Below, one piece after another: positions 24,006 to 30,429 of a stretch of 31,864 nucleotides of DNA. The stretch's first letter is position 1. Each line of letters begins with the position of its first letter. Source of the stretch: Thermoleophilia bacterium (lineage in GTDB: Bacteria; Actinomycetota; Thermoleophilia; Gaiellales; Gaiellaceae); NCBI GenBank assembly GCA_014534155.1, contig JACVSB010000002.1:1-31864 (forward strand). Direction: 5' to 3'. The translations under genes and the position numbers were made by a program. The notes under the pieces were generated by a model that saw only the letters and a program-made list of their open reading frames with translations, made no database searches and was not told where the DNA came from.

Positions 24006-24143
24006 TTAGAGGAGCGTCAGGAGGAGCGCGAGCCCGACGATCGCCGCCGTTACGGCGGCGATGACGAGGAGCGGCGCCGGGTTGAAGACGAGGCGGTTGT
24101 CCTGGTCCCATCTTGTCCCGCGCGTGCGCCGGCGCCCGAACAT
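24006..24143 (-). CDS. Tiny single-pass membrane protein
   Basis: 45 residues: a basic N-terminus (MFGRRRTRGTRWDQDNR), then NPAPL and one hydrophobic C-terminal helix (LLVIAAVTAAIVGLALLLTLL). A TAGAGT -10 lies 7 bases upstream of ATG 24143, so it is probably a leaderless gene of its own. The clean charge pattern and the promoter make it likely real despite its size. Function unknown; it is convergent with the glutaredoxin gene. Confidence 0.65.
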   Translation of the reverse strand: MFGRRRTRGTRWDQDNRLVFNPAPLLVIAAVTAAIVGLALLLTLL

Positions 24144-24150
24144 CGGGCCA

Positions 24151-24156
24151 ACTCTA
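24151..24156 (-). promoter_or_regulatory. -10 box, leaderless start of tiny membrane protein
   Basis: On the minus strand TAGAGT (24156 to 24151), 7 bases, then ATG 24143. It lies just after the CDF transporter stop at 24162. Confidence 0.45.
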
Positions 24157-24161
24157 GAGCG

Positions 24162-25514
24162 CTACGGTTCGGTGTGGACGATCACGTCGGCGATCCCCGG
24201 GTGGTCGCGGCGGATCCGCTCCTCGATCTCGCTCGCGCGCGCGTGCGCGTCCGCGAGCGCCCGGTTCGGCTCCAGCGCGAGCGTGAGAAAGGCGAGCAGC
24301 CCCGCATCCGTCCGGTAGAGCCGGACATCGCGCGGCGGACGGCCGAGGAGCTCGAGCACGGCGTCGCGCACCGCCTCGTACTCTTCGTCGGAGGCGTCGC
24401 TGACGGCGCGGCCGGCGCGCTCCTCGCCCAGCGGCTCGAGGTGCGTCTGCACCTCGACGCCGGGCAACTCGGTCCGGATCGCGGCCTCGACGTCGCTTGC
24501 GACGGCGTGCGCTTCGGCAAGGAGGAGCGACCCGGGGAGCTTCAGGTGGAGCGAGACCTGCGTGCGCTCGTCGGCCTTGAGCACCGCGACGTTGTGGACC
24601 TCACGGACGCCGGGGACGCGCAGTGCGGCGGCGTAGGCACGCTCGCGCAGCTCCGCAACGTCGGCGCGTGGCTCGACGTGCACGACGACGTCCGTCCCCG
24701 GAACGGCCCCCTCGACGGCCTGCTCGACGGCATCCGCAGCCGCGTGCGCCTCGCCTAGCGCCGCCGCGGGTGGGACGCCGATCACGACGTCTGCGAAGTG
24801 CCGCCCGGCCGCGCGCCGTATCCGGAGGCGGCGAAGCTCGACCCCCGGCTGTACATCCTCGATCGCGCGGCGAACGCTCTCGTAGGCACCTGCCGGACTC
24901 CGGTCCATGAGGACGTCGACGTTCTGGCGGATGAGGCGCGCGGCCGCGACGAGGACGAGCCCGGCGACGAAGAGCGCTGCCGCCGCGTCGGCCGTGCTGT
25001 AGCCCGCCCGCGCCGCGAGGAGCCCGATGAGGACCGCCGTGGAGCCGCCCAGGTCGCTCGCGAAGTGGACCGCGTTGGCCGCGAGCGCGGCGTTCTCGTA
25101 CCGGCGCGCGGCCCGCCAGGAGATCGAAGCGCGGCTCGCGTCGATGACGAGGACGAGCGCGATGGCCGCGAACGCCCACCACGCGGGGTCGATCTCGTAT
25201 GCGGTGGCGCCGGCAAGACGACGGGCCGCCGCGACGGCGAGGACAAGCGAGACGACGCCGAGAACGCTCGCCTCTGCGAGAGCGGCGAGGTGCTGCGCCT
25301 TCCCGTGCCCGTAGGGGTGGCCCCGGTCGGCCGGGCGGCCGGCGACGCCGAGGGCGAAGAAGGTGAGGAGGGCAGCCGCGAGATCGGTCCCCGAATGGAC
25401 GGCCTCGGAGAGGAGACCCAGGCTCCCGGTGGCCAGGCCGGTCGCGAGCTTGATCGCGATGAGGACGAGCGCCGCAGCGACGGACACGAGCGCGATCCGC
25501 CTCTCCGGAGCCAC
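24162..25514 (-). CDS. Cation diffusion facilitator with three C-terminal domains
   Basis: 450 residues. The six-helix CDF core has the metal sites HSGTD (His40, Asp44) and HFASD (His150, Asp154) and the loop HPYGHGKAQHL, so it exports Zn2+, Fe2+ or a similar divalent ion in exchange for protons. After the core (about 205) come three ferredoxin-like cytoplasmic modules instead of one, each ending in a helix-strand motif of the form EAHAxAxxVExA, then PGxxVxxHxEP, at about 254-282, 333-361 and 421-450. GTG 25514 is chosen because TACCGT lies 6 bases upstream; the open frame continues 5' into the divergent gene. Confidence 0.9.
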   Translation of the reverse strand: MAPERRIALVSVAAALVLIAIKLATGLATGSLGLLSEAVHSGTDLAAALLTFFALGVAGRPADRGHPYGHGKAQHLAALAEASVLGVVSLVLAVAAARRLAGATAYEIDPAWWAFAAIALVLVIDASRASISWRAARRYENAALAANAVHFASDLGGSTAVLIGLLAARAGYSTADAAAALFVAGLVLVAAARLIRQNVDVLMDRSPAGAYESVRRAIEDVQPGVELRRLRIRRAAGRHFADVVIGVPPAAALGEAHAAADAVEQAVEGAVPGTDVVVHVEPRADVAELRERAYAAALRVPGVREVHNVAVLKADERTQVSLHLKLPGSLLLAEAHAVASDVEAAIRTELPGVEVQTHLEPLGEERAGRAVSDASDEEYEAVRDAVLELLGRPPRDVRLYRTDAGLLAFLTLALEPNRALADAHARASEIEERIRRDHPGIADVIVHTEP

Positions 25515-25520
25515 GGCGAA

Positions 25521-25526
25521 ACGGTA
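25521..25526 (-). promoter_or_regulatory. -10 box, leaderless start of CDF transporter
   Basis: On the minus strand TACCGT (25526 to 25521), 6 bases, then GTG 25514. It is divergent from the TATCCT box at 25574. Confidence 0.5.
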
Positions 25527-25573
25527 TCCCCGACGAGGGCGGACCCCCTCGCGGTAGCCGTGGGGCGTCTCGG

Positions 25574-25579
25574 TATCCT
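25574..25579 (+). promoter_or_regulatory. -10 box, leaderless start of zinc-ribbon gene
   Basis: TATCCT, 6 bases, then GTG 25586. The two leaderless genes here diverge from a 71-base spacer. Confidence 0.5.
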
Positions 25580-25585
25580 CGCCCC

Positions 25586-25771
25586 GTGGCCGACCTTCCC
25601 GACGCCGACGCCTCGTACGGCATCGTCTGCCCCCACTGCGGCAAGGCCTTCGAGGCCCAGCCGCTGAGCGGCGGGGCACCGCGTTACCAGGGCTTCAAGT
25701 GCCCTCACTGCCGCCTCTTCGTCGCCTACGAGCGCGCCGAGGAGGTCGGGCAGGGCGAGCGCGCGCCGTAG
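25586..25771 (+). CDS. Small zinc-ribbon protein
   Basis: 61 residues with two CPHC knuckles (Cys15/Cys18 and Cys39/Cys42), enough for one structural zinc. The remainder is short and polar. Function is unknown; zinc-ribbon proteins of this size often bind nucleic acid or other proteins. It lies next to a divalent metal exporter, but that may be coincidence. GTG 25586 fits the -10 box at 25574. Confidence 0.75.
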   Translation: MADLPDADASYGIVCPHCGKAFEAQPLSGGAPRYQGFKCPHCRLFVAYERAEEVGQGERAP

Positions 25772-25803
25772 CGGTCGCGGCGTCGAGGAGGCGCCCGGCG
25801 CGC

Positions 25804-26901
25804 CTACATGCAGTTCTTGAGGGCCTGCGCTTCGGGGAGCGACTCGAGCTTCTTCAGCGTGTGGTTCTCGATCTGGCGGATGCGTTCCCGCGTGACCCCA
25901 AACGCTCGCCCGACCTCCTCGAGCGTCCGAGGCTGGTCGCCCTTGAGCCCGAAGCGCATCTCGATCACTCGCCGCTCCCGGTCCGGCAGCGAGTCGAGCG
26001 TCCGGTCGATGTCCTCGCGCCGCAGATGGACGGAGGCCGAGTCGAAGGGCGACTCAGCCTGCGCGTCCTGGACGAAGTCGCCGAGCTCCGATTCCTCCTC
26101 CTCGCCGATCGGCTTCTCCAGGGAGACGGGGATCTGGGCCATACGGAGGATCTCGCGGACCTCCTCCGTGGCGATCTCGAGCTCGCGCGCGATCTCGTCC
26201 GGGCGCGGCTCGCGGCCGAGGTGCTGCACGAGCTGGCGCTCGATGTGGACGACCTTGTTCAGCTTCTCGACCATGTGCACCGGGATCCGGATCGTGCGCG
26301 CCTTGTCGGCGATCGCGCGCGTGACCGCCTGGCGAATCCACCACGTCGCGTAGGTCGAGAACTTGTAGCCCTTGCGGTAGTCGAACTTCTCGACGGCGCG
26401 GATCAGGCCGAGTGACCCTTCCTGGATGAGGTCGAGAAACGAGAGCCCGCGCCCAAGGTACGCCTTGGCGATCGAGACGACGAGCCGCAGGTTTGCCTCG
26501 ATCATCTGGGTCTTCGCCGTCATGTCCCCGCGCTCGATCCGCTTGGCGAGGTAGACCTCCTGGTCTGCGGTCAGGAGCGGGACCTTCCCGATCTCGCGGA
26601 GATAGAGCCGCAGCGAGTCGAGCGAGGGCTCGACCGTGAGGTCGAGCTTGGGCGCGCTCTTTTCGTCCTCGGCGAGGGCCGGCTCCTCGTGAGGGGGCCG
26701 CTTGTGCTCGATCCCCTCGTGGAGCTCCACGCCGTGGTCGATCAGGTAGGTGTAGAAGTCCTCGATCTGCTCCTTCGTGAGGTCGACCTCCTCGAGCCCC
26801 GACACGATCTCGTCGTAGGTCAGGAACCCCTTCTCCTGCCCCTCGACGACGAGCTTCTGCAACTCCTCGATGTCCGGGAGCGTGATGTCGACTGTGAGCA
26901 T
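25804..26901 (-). CDS. sigA: RNA polymerase primary sigma factor (SigA/RpoD)
   Basis: 365 residues. A region 1.1-like N-terminus (1-60) is followed by the full primary-sigma core: [16 protein letters not shown] (1.2), [20 protein letters not shown] and [19 protein letters not shown] (2.1-2.2), [18 protein letters not shown] (2.3-2.4, -10 recognition), region 3, and region 4 helix-turn-helix [20 protein letters not shown] (-35 recognition). It lacks the long acidic insert of E. coli RpoD, as in other actinobacteria. ATG 26901 has GGAAGG/GAGGG upstream. The TAnnnT and TTGACR boxes in this window are its expected targets. Confidence 0.95.
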   Translation of the reverse strand: MLTVDITLPDIEELQKLVVEGQEKGFLTYDEIVSGLEEVDLTKEQIEDFYTYLIDHGVELHEGIEHKRPPHEEPALAEDEKSAPKLDLTVEPSLDSLRLYLREIGKVPLLTADQEVYLAKRIERGDMTAKTQMIEANLRLVVSIAKAYLGRGLSFLDLIQEGSLGLIRAVEKFDYRKGYKFSTYATWWIRQAVTRAIADKARTIRIPVHMVEKLNKVVHIERQLVQHLGREPRPDEIARELEIATEEVREILRMAQIPVSLEKPIGEEEESELGDFVQDAQAESPFDSASVHLRREDIDRTLDSLPDRERRVIEMRFGLKGDQPRTLEEVGRAFGVTRERIRQIENHTLKKLESLPEAQALKNCM

Positions 26902-26951
26902 TCGCCCTCGCCTTCCTCGTTACCGTTGCAACAACGTTCGGGAAACGGAAA

Positions 26952-27010
26952 GAGCCGGCGAGTCCTCCCCCGGCTCACAGGACTTGCGCGGAGGCGGATA
27001 TTACATCCGC
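26952..27010 (-). terminator. Hairpins after the asparaginase gene
   Basis: Downstream of the asparaginase stop on the minus strand are two inverted repeats: GCGGAT/ATCCGC with a 5-base loop (27010 to 26994) and GAGCCGG/CCGGCTC with an 11-base loop (26976 to 26952), the latter followed by TTTCC. The second is a plausible terminator separating this gene from sigA. T-tract is weak. Confidence 0.45.
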
Positions 27011-27035
27011 ATGGGGAAAACGCGAGCCTGATTTT

Positions 27036-27905
27036 TCACGAGGGGGAAATCCGTCCGACCGTCTCTCCCCGGCTGTTCCTGAGAGGCTGCTCCCGGATCT
27101 CGTCGACCCCGAGGACTGCCGCCGCAGCCGAGAGAGCCGCACGGTCGCCGCCGTCCTCGACTTTGAAGGCGAATCCCGTCCCGTCCGGGAGCGCGAGGCA
27201 GAGAACGCCCTCCGCCCCCCGCTTCGCCACCGCACCGGGCAACGCCGCCATGAGCGACGTGTCGGACTTGCCCGGCCCGCCGATGAGGTCGGGGCGGGCG
27301 CGCATGGCGGCGAGGACGCGCCCGGCGCCCGGAAGCTCGCCGGACGCCATGCGCGCGAACGCGAGCGCGAGCGCCCGGATCGGAACGGCGAACGTGACGA
27401 CCCCGCACCCGTCCGTGGCCAGGCCGAGCTCGGCGCCCGGGATCCCGGATGCGGCCGCGACGAGCTCGAGGATCTCCCGCTGCACGGGATGCCCGGGAAG
27501 ACGGTACCCCGGGAGCGGCCACGCGTGCCGCTTCGCGCGTAGGAGCATCCCCGCGTGCTTGCCGGAGCAGTTGTGGGCCAGCTTGCTCCCCTGCTTCTCG
27601 CCGCACTCGAGGTCTGCCTCGGTCGAGCGGGACCGACCGAGGAGCGCGCGAACCGCCGCCAGCTGCTCTGGGGTGGCGACATGAGAGGCGGAGGCGATCG
27701 CGAGCTCCTCGTCGGGGAGGTCGCGCTCCTCGAGGGCGAGCGGCAGGGCCTGGAGGGGCTTCGCGGCCGAGCGCATGTGCGTGACGAGGTCGGGGTCGCC
27801 ACGGGACTCGACCACCTGCCCGTCCCGGACGGCGACCGCGTGCACACGGTGGCGCGCCTCGACCGCACCGCCGCGTTCCACCACTACGCTGAGTGGCGGC
27901 TCCAT
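27036..27905 (-). CDS. L-asparaginase, Rhizobium etli (thermolabile II) type
   Basis: 289 residues of the asparaginase family unrelated to E. coli AnsA/AnsB. MRSAAKPLQALPL gives the SxxK motif (Ser46, Lys49); HNCSGKHAGML (Cys113, Lys116) and DGCGVVTFAVP (Cys167) are the conserved metal-associated cysteine motifs of the family. It hydrolyses asparagine to aspartate and ammonia; other amide substrates are possible. ATG 27905 has TACGCT 8 bases upstream, so it may be leaderless. Divergent from the DNA glycosylase. Confidence 0.87.
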   Translation of the reverse strand: MEPPLSVVVERGGAVEARHRVHAVAVRDGQVVESRGDPDLVTHMRSAAKPLQALPLALEERDLPDEELAIASASHVATPEQLAAVRALLGRSRSTEADLECGEKQGSKLAHNCSGKHAGMLLRAKRHAWPLPGYRLPGHPVQREILELVAAASGIPGAELGLATDGCGVVTFAVPIRALALAFARMASGELPGAGRVLAAMRARPDLIGGPGKSDTSLMAALPGAVAKRGAEGVLCLALPDGTGFAFKVEDGGDRAALSAAAAVLGVDEIREQPLRNSRGETVGRISPS

Positions 27906-27906
27906 G

Positions 27907-27919
27907 ACGCTGCAGCGTA
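27907..27919 (-). promoter_or_regulatory. -10 box and 12-base palindrome at the asparaginase start
   Basis: On the minus strand TACGCT (27919 to 27914) lies 8 bases before ATG 27905. The perfect palindrome ACGCTGCAGCGT (27907-27918) covers the -10 and the first transcribed bases, a position suited to a repressor. No candidate regulator is nearby. Confidence 0.4.
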
Positions 27920-27973
27920 GTGCTCGCGCATCTCGTTCCCTCGGCGGCGCGCCGCTCCGCCGGCCACGGGGCG

Positions 27974-28801
27974 ATGCCTGAGCTCCCGGAGGTGGAGGCT
28001 CTCGTCCGGTCGCTCGACCGGCGAGTGCGCGCGGCGCCCGTCCGCCGGGCAGGGCCCGCTCACGTGGCGACGCTGAAGACGTTCGACCCGCCGCTCTCGG
28101 CGCTCGAGGGCAAACGGCTCACGGGCGCCCGGCGGCGCGGAAAGCACATCCTCTTCCCGAGCGAGGACGACGACCTCGTGCTGCACGTCCACCTCATGTC
28201 CGCGGGACGTCTTGCGTACGTGGACGAGGGCGGAAAGCGCCCGAAGACGCCGGCGTTCCAGCTCGAGTTCGAGGATGGAGCGGCGCTCGTGCTGACCGAG
28301 GCAGGCGCGAAGAAGCGCGCGCGAGTGGGGCTCTACCGGGCGAACGCGATCGAGAAGGAACTCGCCCATCTCGGGCCCGACGCGCTCGGTCTCGGGATGG
28401 ACGGGCTGCGACGGATCCTCTCGGCCGAGCCGAGGCGACTGCATCCGCTCCTTCGCGACCAGCGCTCGCTCGCCGGGATCGGGCGCGCCTGGTCGAACGA
28501 GATCCTCCACCGGGCTCGCCTCTCCCCCTACGCCACGTCGACGGACCTGACGGACGAGAAGGTGGAGCGCCTCGCGCGGGCGATCGAGGACACGCTCTCC
28601 GAGGGCCTTGCGCTCCGCCTGGCCGGCGTGAACGACAGGAAGGCCTACGGGATCCACGACCGCCTCGGCGAGCCCTGCCCGGCGTGCGGGACGCCGATCG
28701 CGCGGGTCGACTTCGAGGAGCACACGATCTTCTACTGCCCGTCGTGCCAGACGGGCGGGCGCGTCCTCAAGGACCGCCGCCTCTCGCGCCTTCTCCGCTA
28801 G
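27974..28801 (+). CDS. Fpg/Nei family DNA glycosylase
   Basis: 275 residues beginning MPELPEVE, so that Pro1 and Glu2 of the mature protein form the bifunctional glycosylase/AP-lyase active site; Lys57 (RRGKHIL) is the conserved lysine. The C-terminal zinc finger is Cys235/Cys238 and Cys255/Cys258. It removes oxidised bases (formamidopyrimidines, 8-oxoG or oxidised pyrimidines); HLMSAGRL replaces the usual HLGMSGR, so Fpg versus Nei cannot be settled. ATG 27974 is required by the catalytic proline; the open frame's earlier start at 27920 would block it. Confidence 0.92.
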   Translation: MPELPEVEALVRSLDRRVRAAPVRRAGPAHVATLKTFDPPLSALEGKRLTGARRRGKHILFPSEDDDLVLHVHLMSAGRLAYVDEGGKRPKTPAFQLEFEDGAALVLTEAGAKKRARVGLYRANAIEKELAHLGPDALGLGMDGLRRILSAEPRRLHPLLRDQRSLAGIGRAWSNEILHRARLSPYATSTDLTDEKVERLARAIEDTLSEGLALRLAGVNDRKAYGIHDRLGEPCPACGTPIARVDFEEHTIFYCPSCQTGGRVLKDRRLSRLLR

Positions 28802-28850
28802 CCGCCTCCGGCGCGGGCGGCGCCCTTCCCCGGCGACGAGAAGGAGCGGC

Positions 28851-28895
28851 ACCGGCGACATCATCGAGAACCCGGTCACGGGGGAGCCGCTCCCC
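28851..28895 (+). pseudogene. Possible cupin N-terminal remnant
   Basis: One frame reads GTGDIIENPVTGEPL, which resembles the first strand of small cupin proteins (typically ENPVTGER). The frame runs on without any further cupin-like sequence. It may be a decayed gene end or chance. There is no start codon with a ribosome site. Confidence 0.22.
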
Positions 28896-28939
28896 GGTCG
28901 TGCCCGACGAGGGCGGCGCGATACCCGGGGCGCCATGTC

Positions 28940-28961
28940 CGGGGTCAGACGTCTGACCCCG
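28940..28961. repeat. Perfect 22-base palindrome
   Basis: GGGGTCAGAC directly abuts its own reverse complement, and the flanking C/G extend the symmetry to 22 bases. It sits in the 267-base gap between the glycosylase and the next gene. It may be a REP-like dispersed element, a regulator site or a hairpin terminator; no T-run follows. The rest of the gap (28802-29068) contains only a doubtful cupin remnant and GC-rich sequence. Confidence 0.7.
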
Positions 28962-29068
28962 CCGAAACGGCCGTTCTTCGACGCGGGAGCATCGTCTCGC
29001 TCCCCTTCTCGCCGGCCGGCCGGCCCGCGCCCTCCGTCGCCTCGCTCCGTCACTATCGTGCGCCGAGG

Positions 29069-29440
29069 ATGACGGACGGGACGCGCAGCCGCTCGTCGCG
29101 CGCCGGCGCCTACCCCGGCTCTTGGCTTGCGATCAAGCTCGGAATCGAGCCGCGCGAGCTGGACGTGCGCCGGCGAAGCGGTGAGCTCCTCGCCGTCCGC
29201 TCGCAAGACGGGCGGGATTACCTCTACCCCGCGTGGCAGTTCGATGCGAACGGGCGTCCCTACGTCGCGGTCGCACGCGTCGTCGCGGCCGGTCGCGCGG
29301 CCGGGCTTACGGATGACGAGCTCTTCGACCTCCTGGAGCGGCGCGACGGAATGACGAGCACCCGGCGGCTCTGGGAGTACGTCCGCGACGGCCGCGAGGA
29401 GCGCGTCCTCGACGTGATCCGGACGGCGCCGCGCAGCTAG
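29069..29440 (+). CDS. Hypothetical small DNA-binding-like protein
   Basis: 123 residues. GSWLAIKLGIEPRELDVRRRSGELLAVRSQDGR, in parts, resembles the start of a MerR/excisionase-like winged helix that reads a short helix-turn-helix and a wing (YLYPAWQFDANG). The C-terminal half (AGLTDDELFDLLERRDGM...WEYVRDGREERVLDVI) is helical and resembles antitoxin-type DUF2384 tails. I infer DNA binding; no partner toxin is adjacent. TATCGT lies 9 bases before ATG 29069. The stop shares CTAG with the convergent histidine-kinase-like gene. Confidence 0.7.
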   Translation: MTDGTRSRSSRAGAYPGSWLAIKLGIEPRELDVRRRSGELLAVRSQDGRDYLYPAWQFDANGRPYVAVARVVAAGRAAGLTDDELFDLLERRDGMTSTRRLWEYVRDGREERVLDVIRTAPRS

Positions 29441-30021
29441 GGCTCGGGCAGGCGGACGAGGAGCCGCCGGCCGTCGCTCTCGACGGTGCCCCCCAGCGCG
29501 CGGATCAGCGCGACGGCAGCCGCCGCGCCCAGCTCACGGAGTTCTTCCCCGGTGACCACCGCGGAGGCCGTCCCCGCAAGGGGAGAGACGGCGAGCTCGC
29601 GCCCCTCGACGTCGACGGTCACGCTTTCGAGCCCGCCGTGTCGGCGGGCGGCGCGCGCGAGCTGGCGCAGCGAGCGGCGCGTCGAGTCGATCTCGACCCC
29701 GACGAGGGCTCCCTTGCCCCGCACGTCCGTCGTCCCGGGGGCGAGCTCGCCCGCGGCCTCGTGGACGAGAGCGAGCGAGTCGACCGTCTCGAGCTTGGGC
29801 TCGAATCGCCCCGATTCGATCCGAGAGACGAGCGCGAGCTCGTCGACGAGCTCTGCGATCTGCCCAGAGGCCTGCTCGATCATGTCGACGAAGCGCGGGG
29901 CGGGATCGTCGAGGTCGAGACGGGCGAGCGTTCGCGCGAAGCCGTGCACGGTCGCAAGCGGCGTCCGCAGGTCGTGGCACGCGAGCGCGACGAGGCGCGG
30001 AAAGCGGCGATCGTCGCTCAC
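29437..30021 (-). CDS. HisKA domain protein lacking a recognisable ATPase domain
   Basis: 194 residues from GTG 30021. VALACHDLRTPLATVHGFARTL has, at its core, a canonical histidine-kinase H box (His16, HDLRTP), and the second dimerisation helix ends LVDELALVSRIESGRF. The C-terminal 100 residues lack the N, G1 (DxGxG) and F motifs of HATPase_c and instead end in GGTVESDGRRLLVRLPEP, as HATPase domains often do. It is probably a phosphotransfer or sensor-like protein, or a degenerate kinase. No transmembrane segment or response regulator is nearby. The open frame extends 5' to 30321 only antisense to the cyclohydrolase. Confidence 0.72.
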   Translation of the reverse strand: MSDDRRFPRLVALACHDLRTPLATVHGFARTLARLDLDDPAPRFVDMIEQASGQIAELVDELALVSRIESGRFEPKLETVDSLALVHEAAGELAPGTTDVRGKGALVGVEIDSTRRSLRQLARAARRHGGLESVTVDVEGRELAVSPLAGTASAVVTGEELRELGAAAAVALIRALGGTVESDGRRLLVRLPEP

Positions 30022-30032
30022 CGGGGCGCTGC

Positions 30033-30038
30033 TACGGT
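30033..30038 (+). promoter_or_regulatory. -10 box, leaderless start of folE2
   Basis: TACGGT, 7 bases, then GTG 30046. Same geometry as the other leaderless starts in the window. Confidence 0.5.
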
Positions 30039-30045
30039 TGCCAAC

Positions 30046-30423
30046 GTGGAGGGCAGAGTAGCCGCGGTGTCGGACCTGCAGGCCTCGCGGCCGGATGTGC
30101 CGCTCTCCCTCTCGCGAGTCGGGGTCACGGGGGTCGAGAAGGCCGTCCGGATGCAGCACCGGGGCCAGGACGCGCTCGTCTCGGCCACGATCGACTGCTT
30201 CGTTGACCTCGATCCCGAACAGAAGGGCGTGCACATGTCGCGCTTCCCCGAGCTCTTCGGTGAGGCGATCGACGAGCTCGTGATCCCCGAGAAGCTCCTC
30301 GTGGAGCAGCTCGCGGAGCACATCGCCGGCCAGATCGTGAAGCGCCAGGGCGCGTGCCGGGCGGAAGTGACAATCCGGGCGCGGTATCCGGTCGAGCGCC
30401 TGACCCCGGTCTCGGGGCTCTAG
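30046..30423 (+). CDS. folE2: GTP cyclohydrolase IB (FolE2/MptA), N-terminal half before in-frame TAG
   Basis: 125 residues equal to the first T-fold half of FolE2/MptA, which opens GTP to the first intermediate of folate or pterin synthesis. SRVGVTGVEKAVRM, the divalent-metal-friendly KGVHMSRF and RYPVERLTPVSGL are family stretches. The frame stops at TAG 30421-30423 and then continues, in the same frame, with the rest of the protein. Start GTG 30046 follows a -10 box. The half lacks the catalytic Cys region, so alone it should not be active. Confidence 0.85.
   Translation: MEGRVAAVSDLQASRPDVPLSLSRVGVTGVEKAVRMQHRGQDALVSATIDCFVDLDPEQKGVHMSRFPELFGEAIDELVIPEKLLVEQLAEHIAGQIVKRQGACRAEVTIRARYPVERLTPVSGL
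30421..30423 (+). other. In-frame amber codon inside folE2
   Basis: TAG is codon 126 of an otherwise continuous 325-codon FolE2 frame, which is the usual family length. A single base change (for example AAG, CAG or GAG to TAG) would explain it. TAG is used as an ordinary stop by sigA, plsY and other genes here, so the code is not reassigned. Confidence 0.85.
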
Positions 30424-30429
30424 ACGCAG

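Noticed and set aside
27884..29206. 440-residue leftward open frame across the glycosylase gene
   Set aside because: It is a frame shadow of the Fpg/Nei gene and the intergenic gap, with Arg/Ala/Glu-rich composition and no recognisable domain.
30022..30321. N-terminal extension of the HisKA protein to 30321
   Set aside because: It is antisense to folE2 and lacks any sensor or membrane segment; the H box domain starts right after GTG 30021.
30421..30423. TAG as a reassigned sense codon
   Set aside because: Several intact genes in the window, including sigA and plsY, end in TAG, so general reassignment is excluded; local readthrough is kept as a possibility in the findings.
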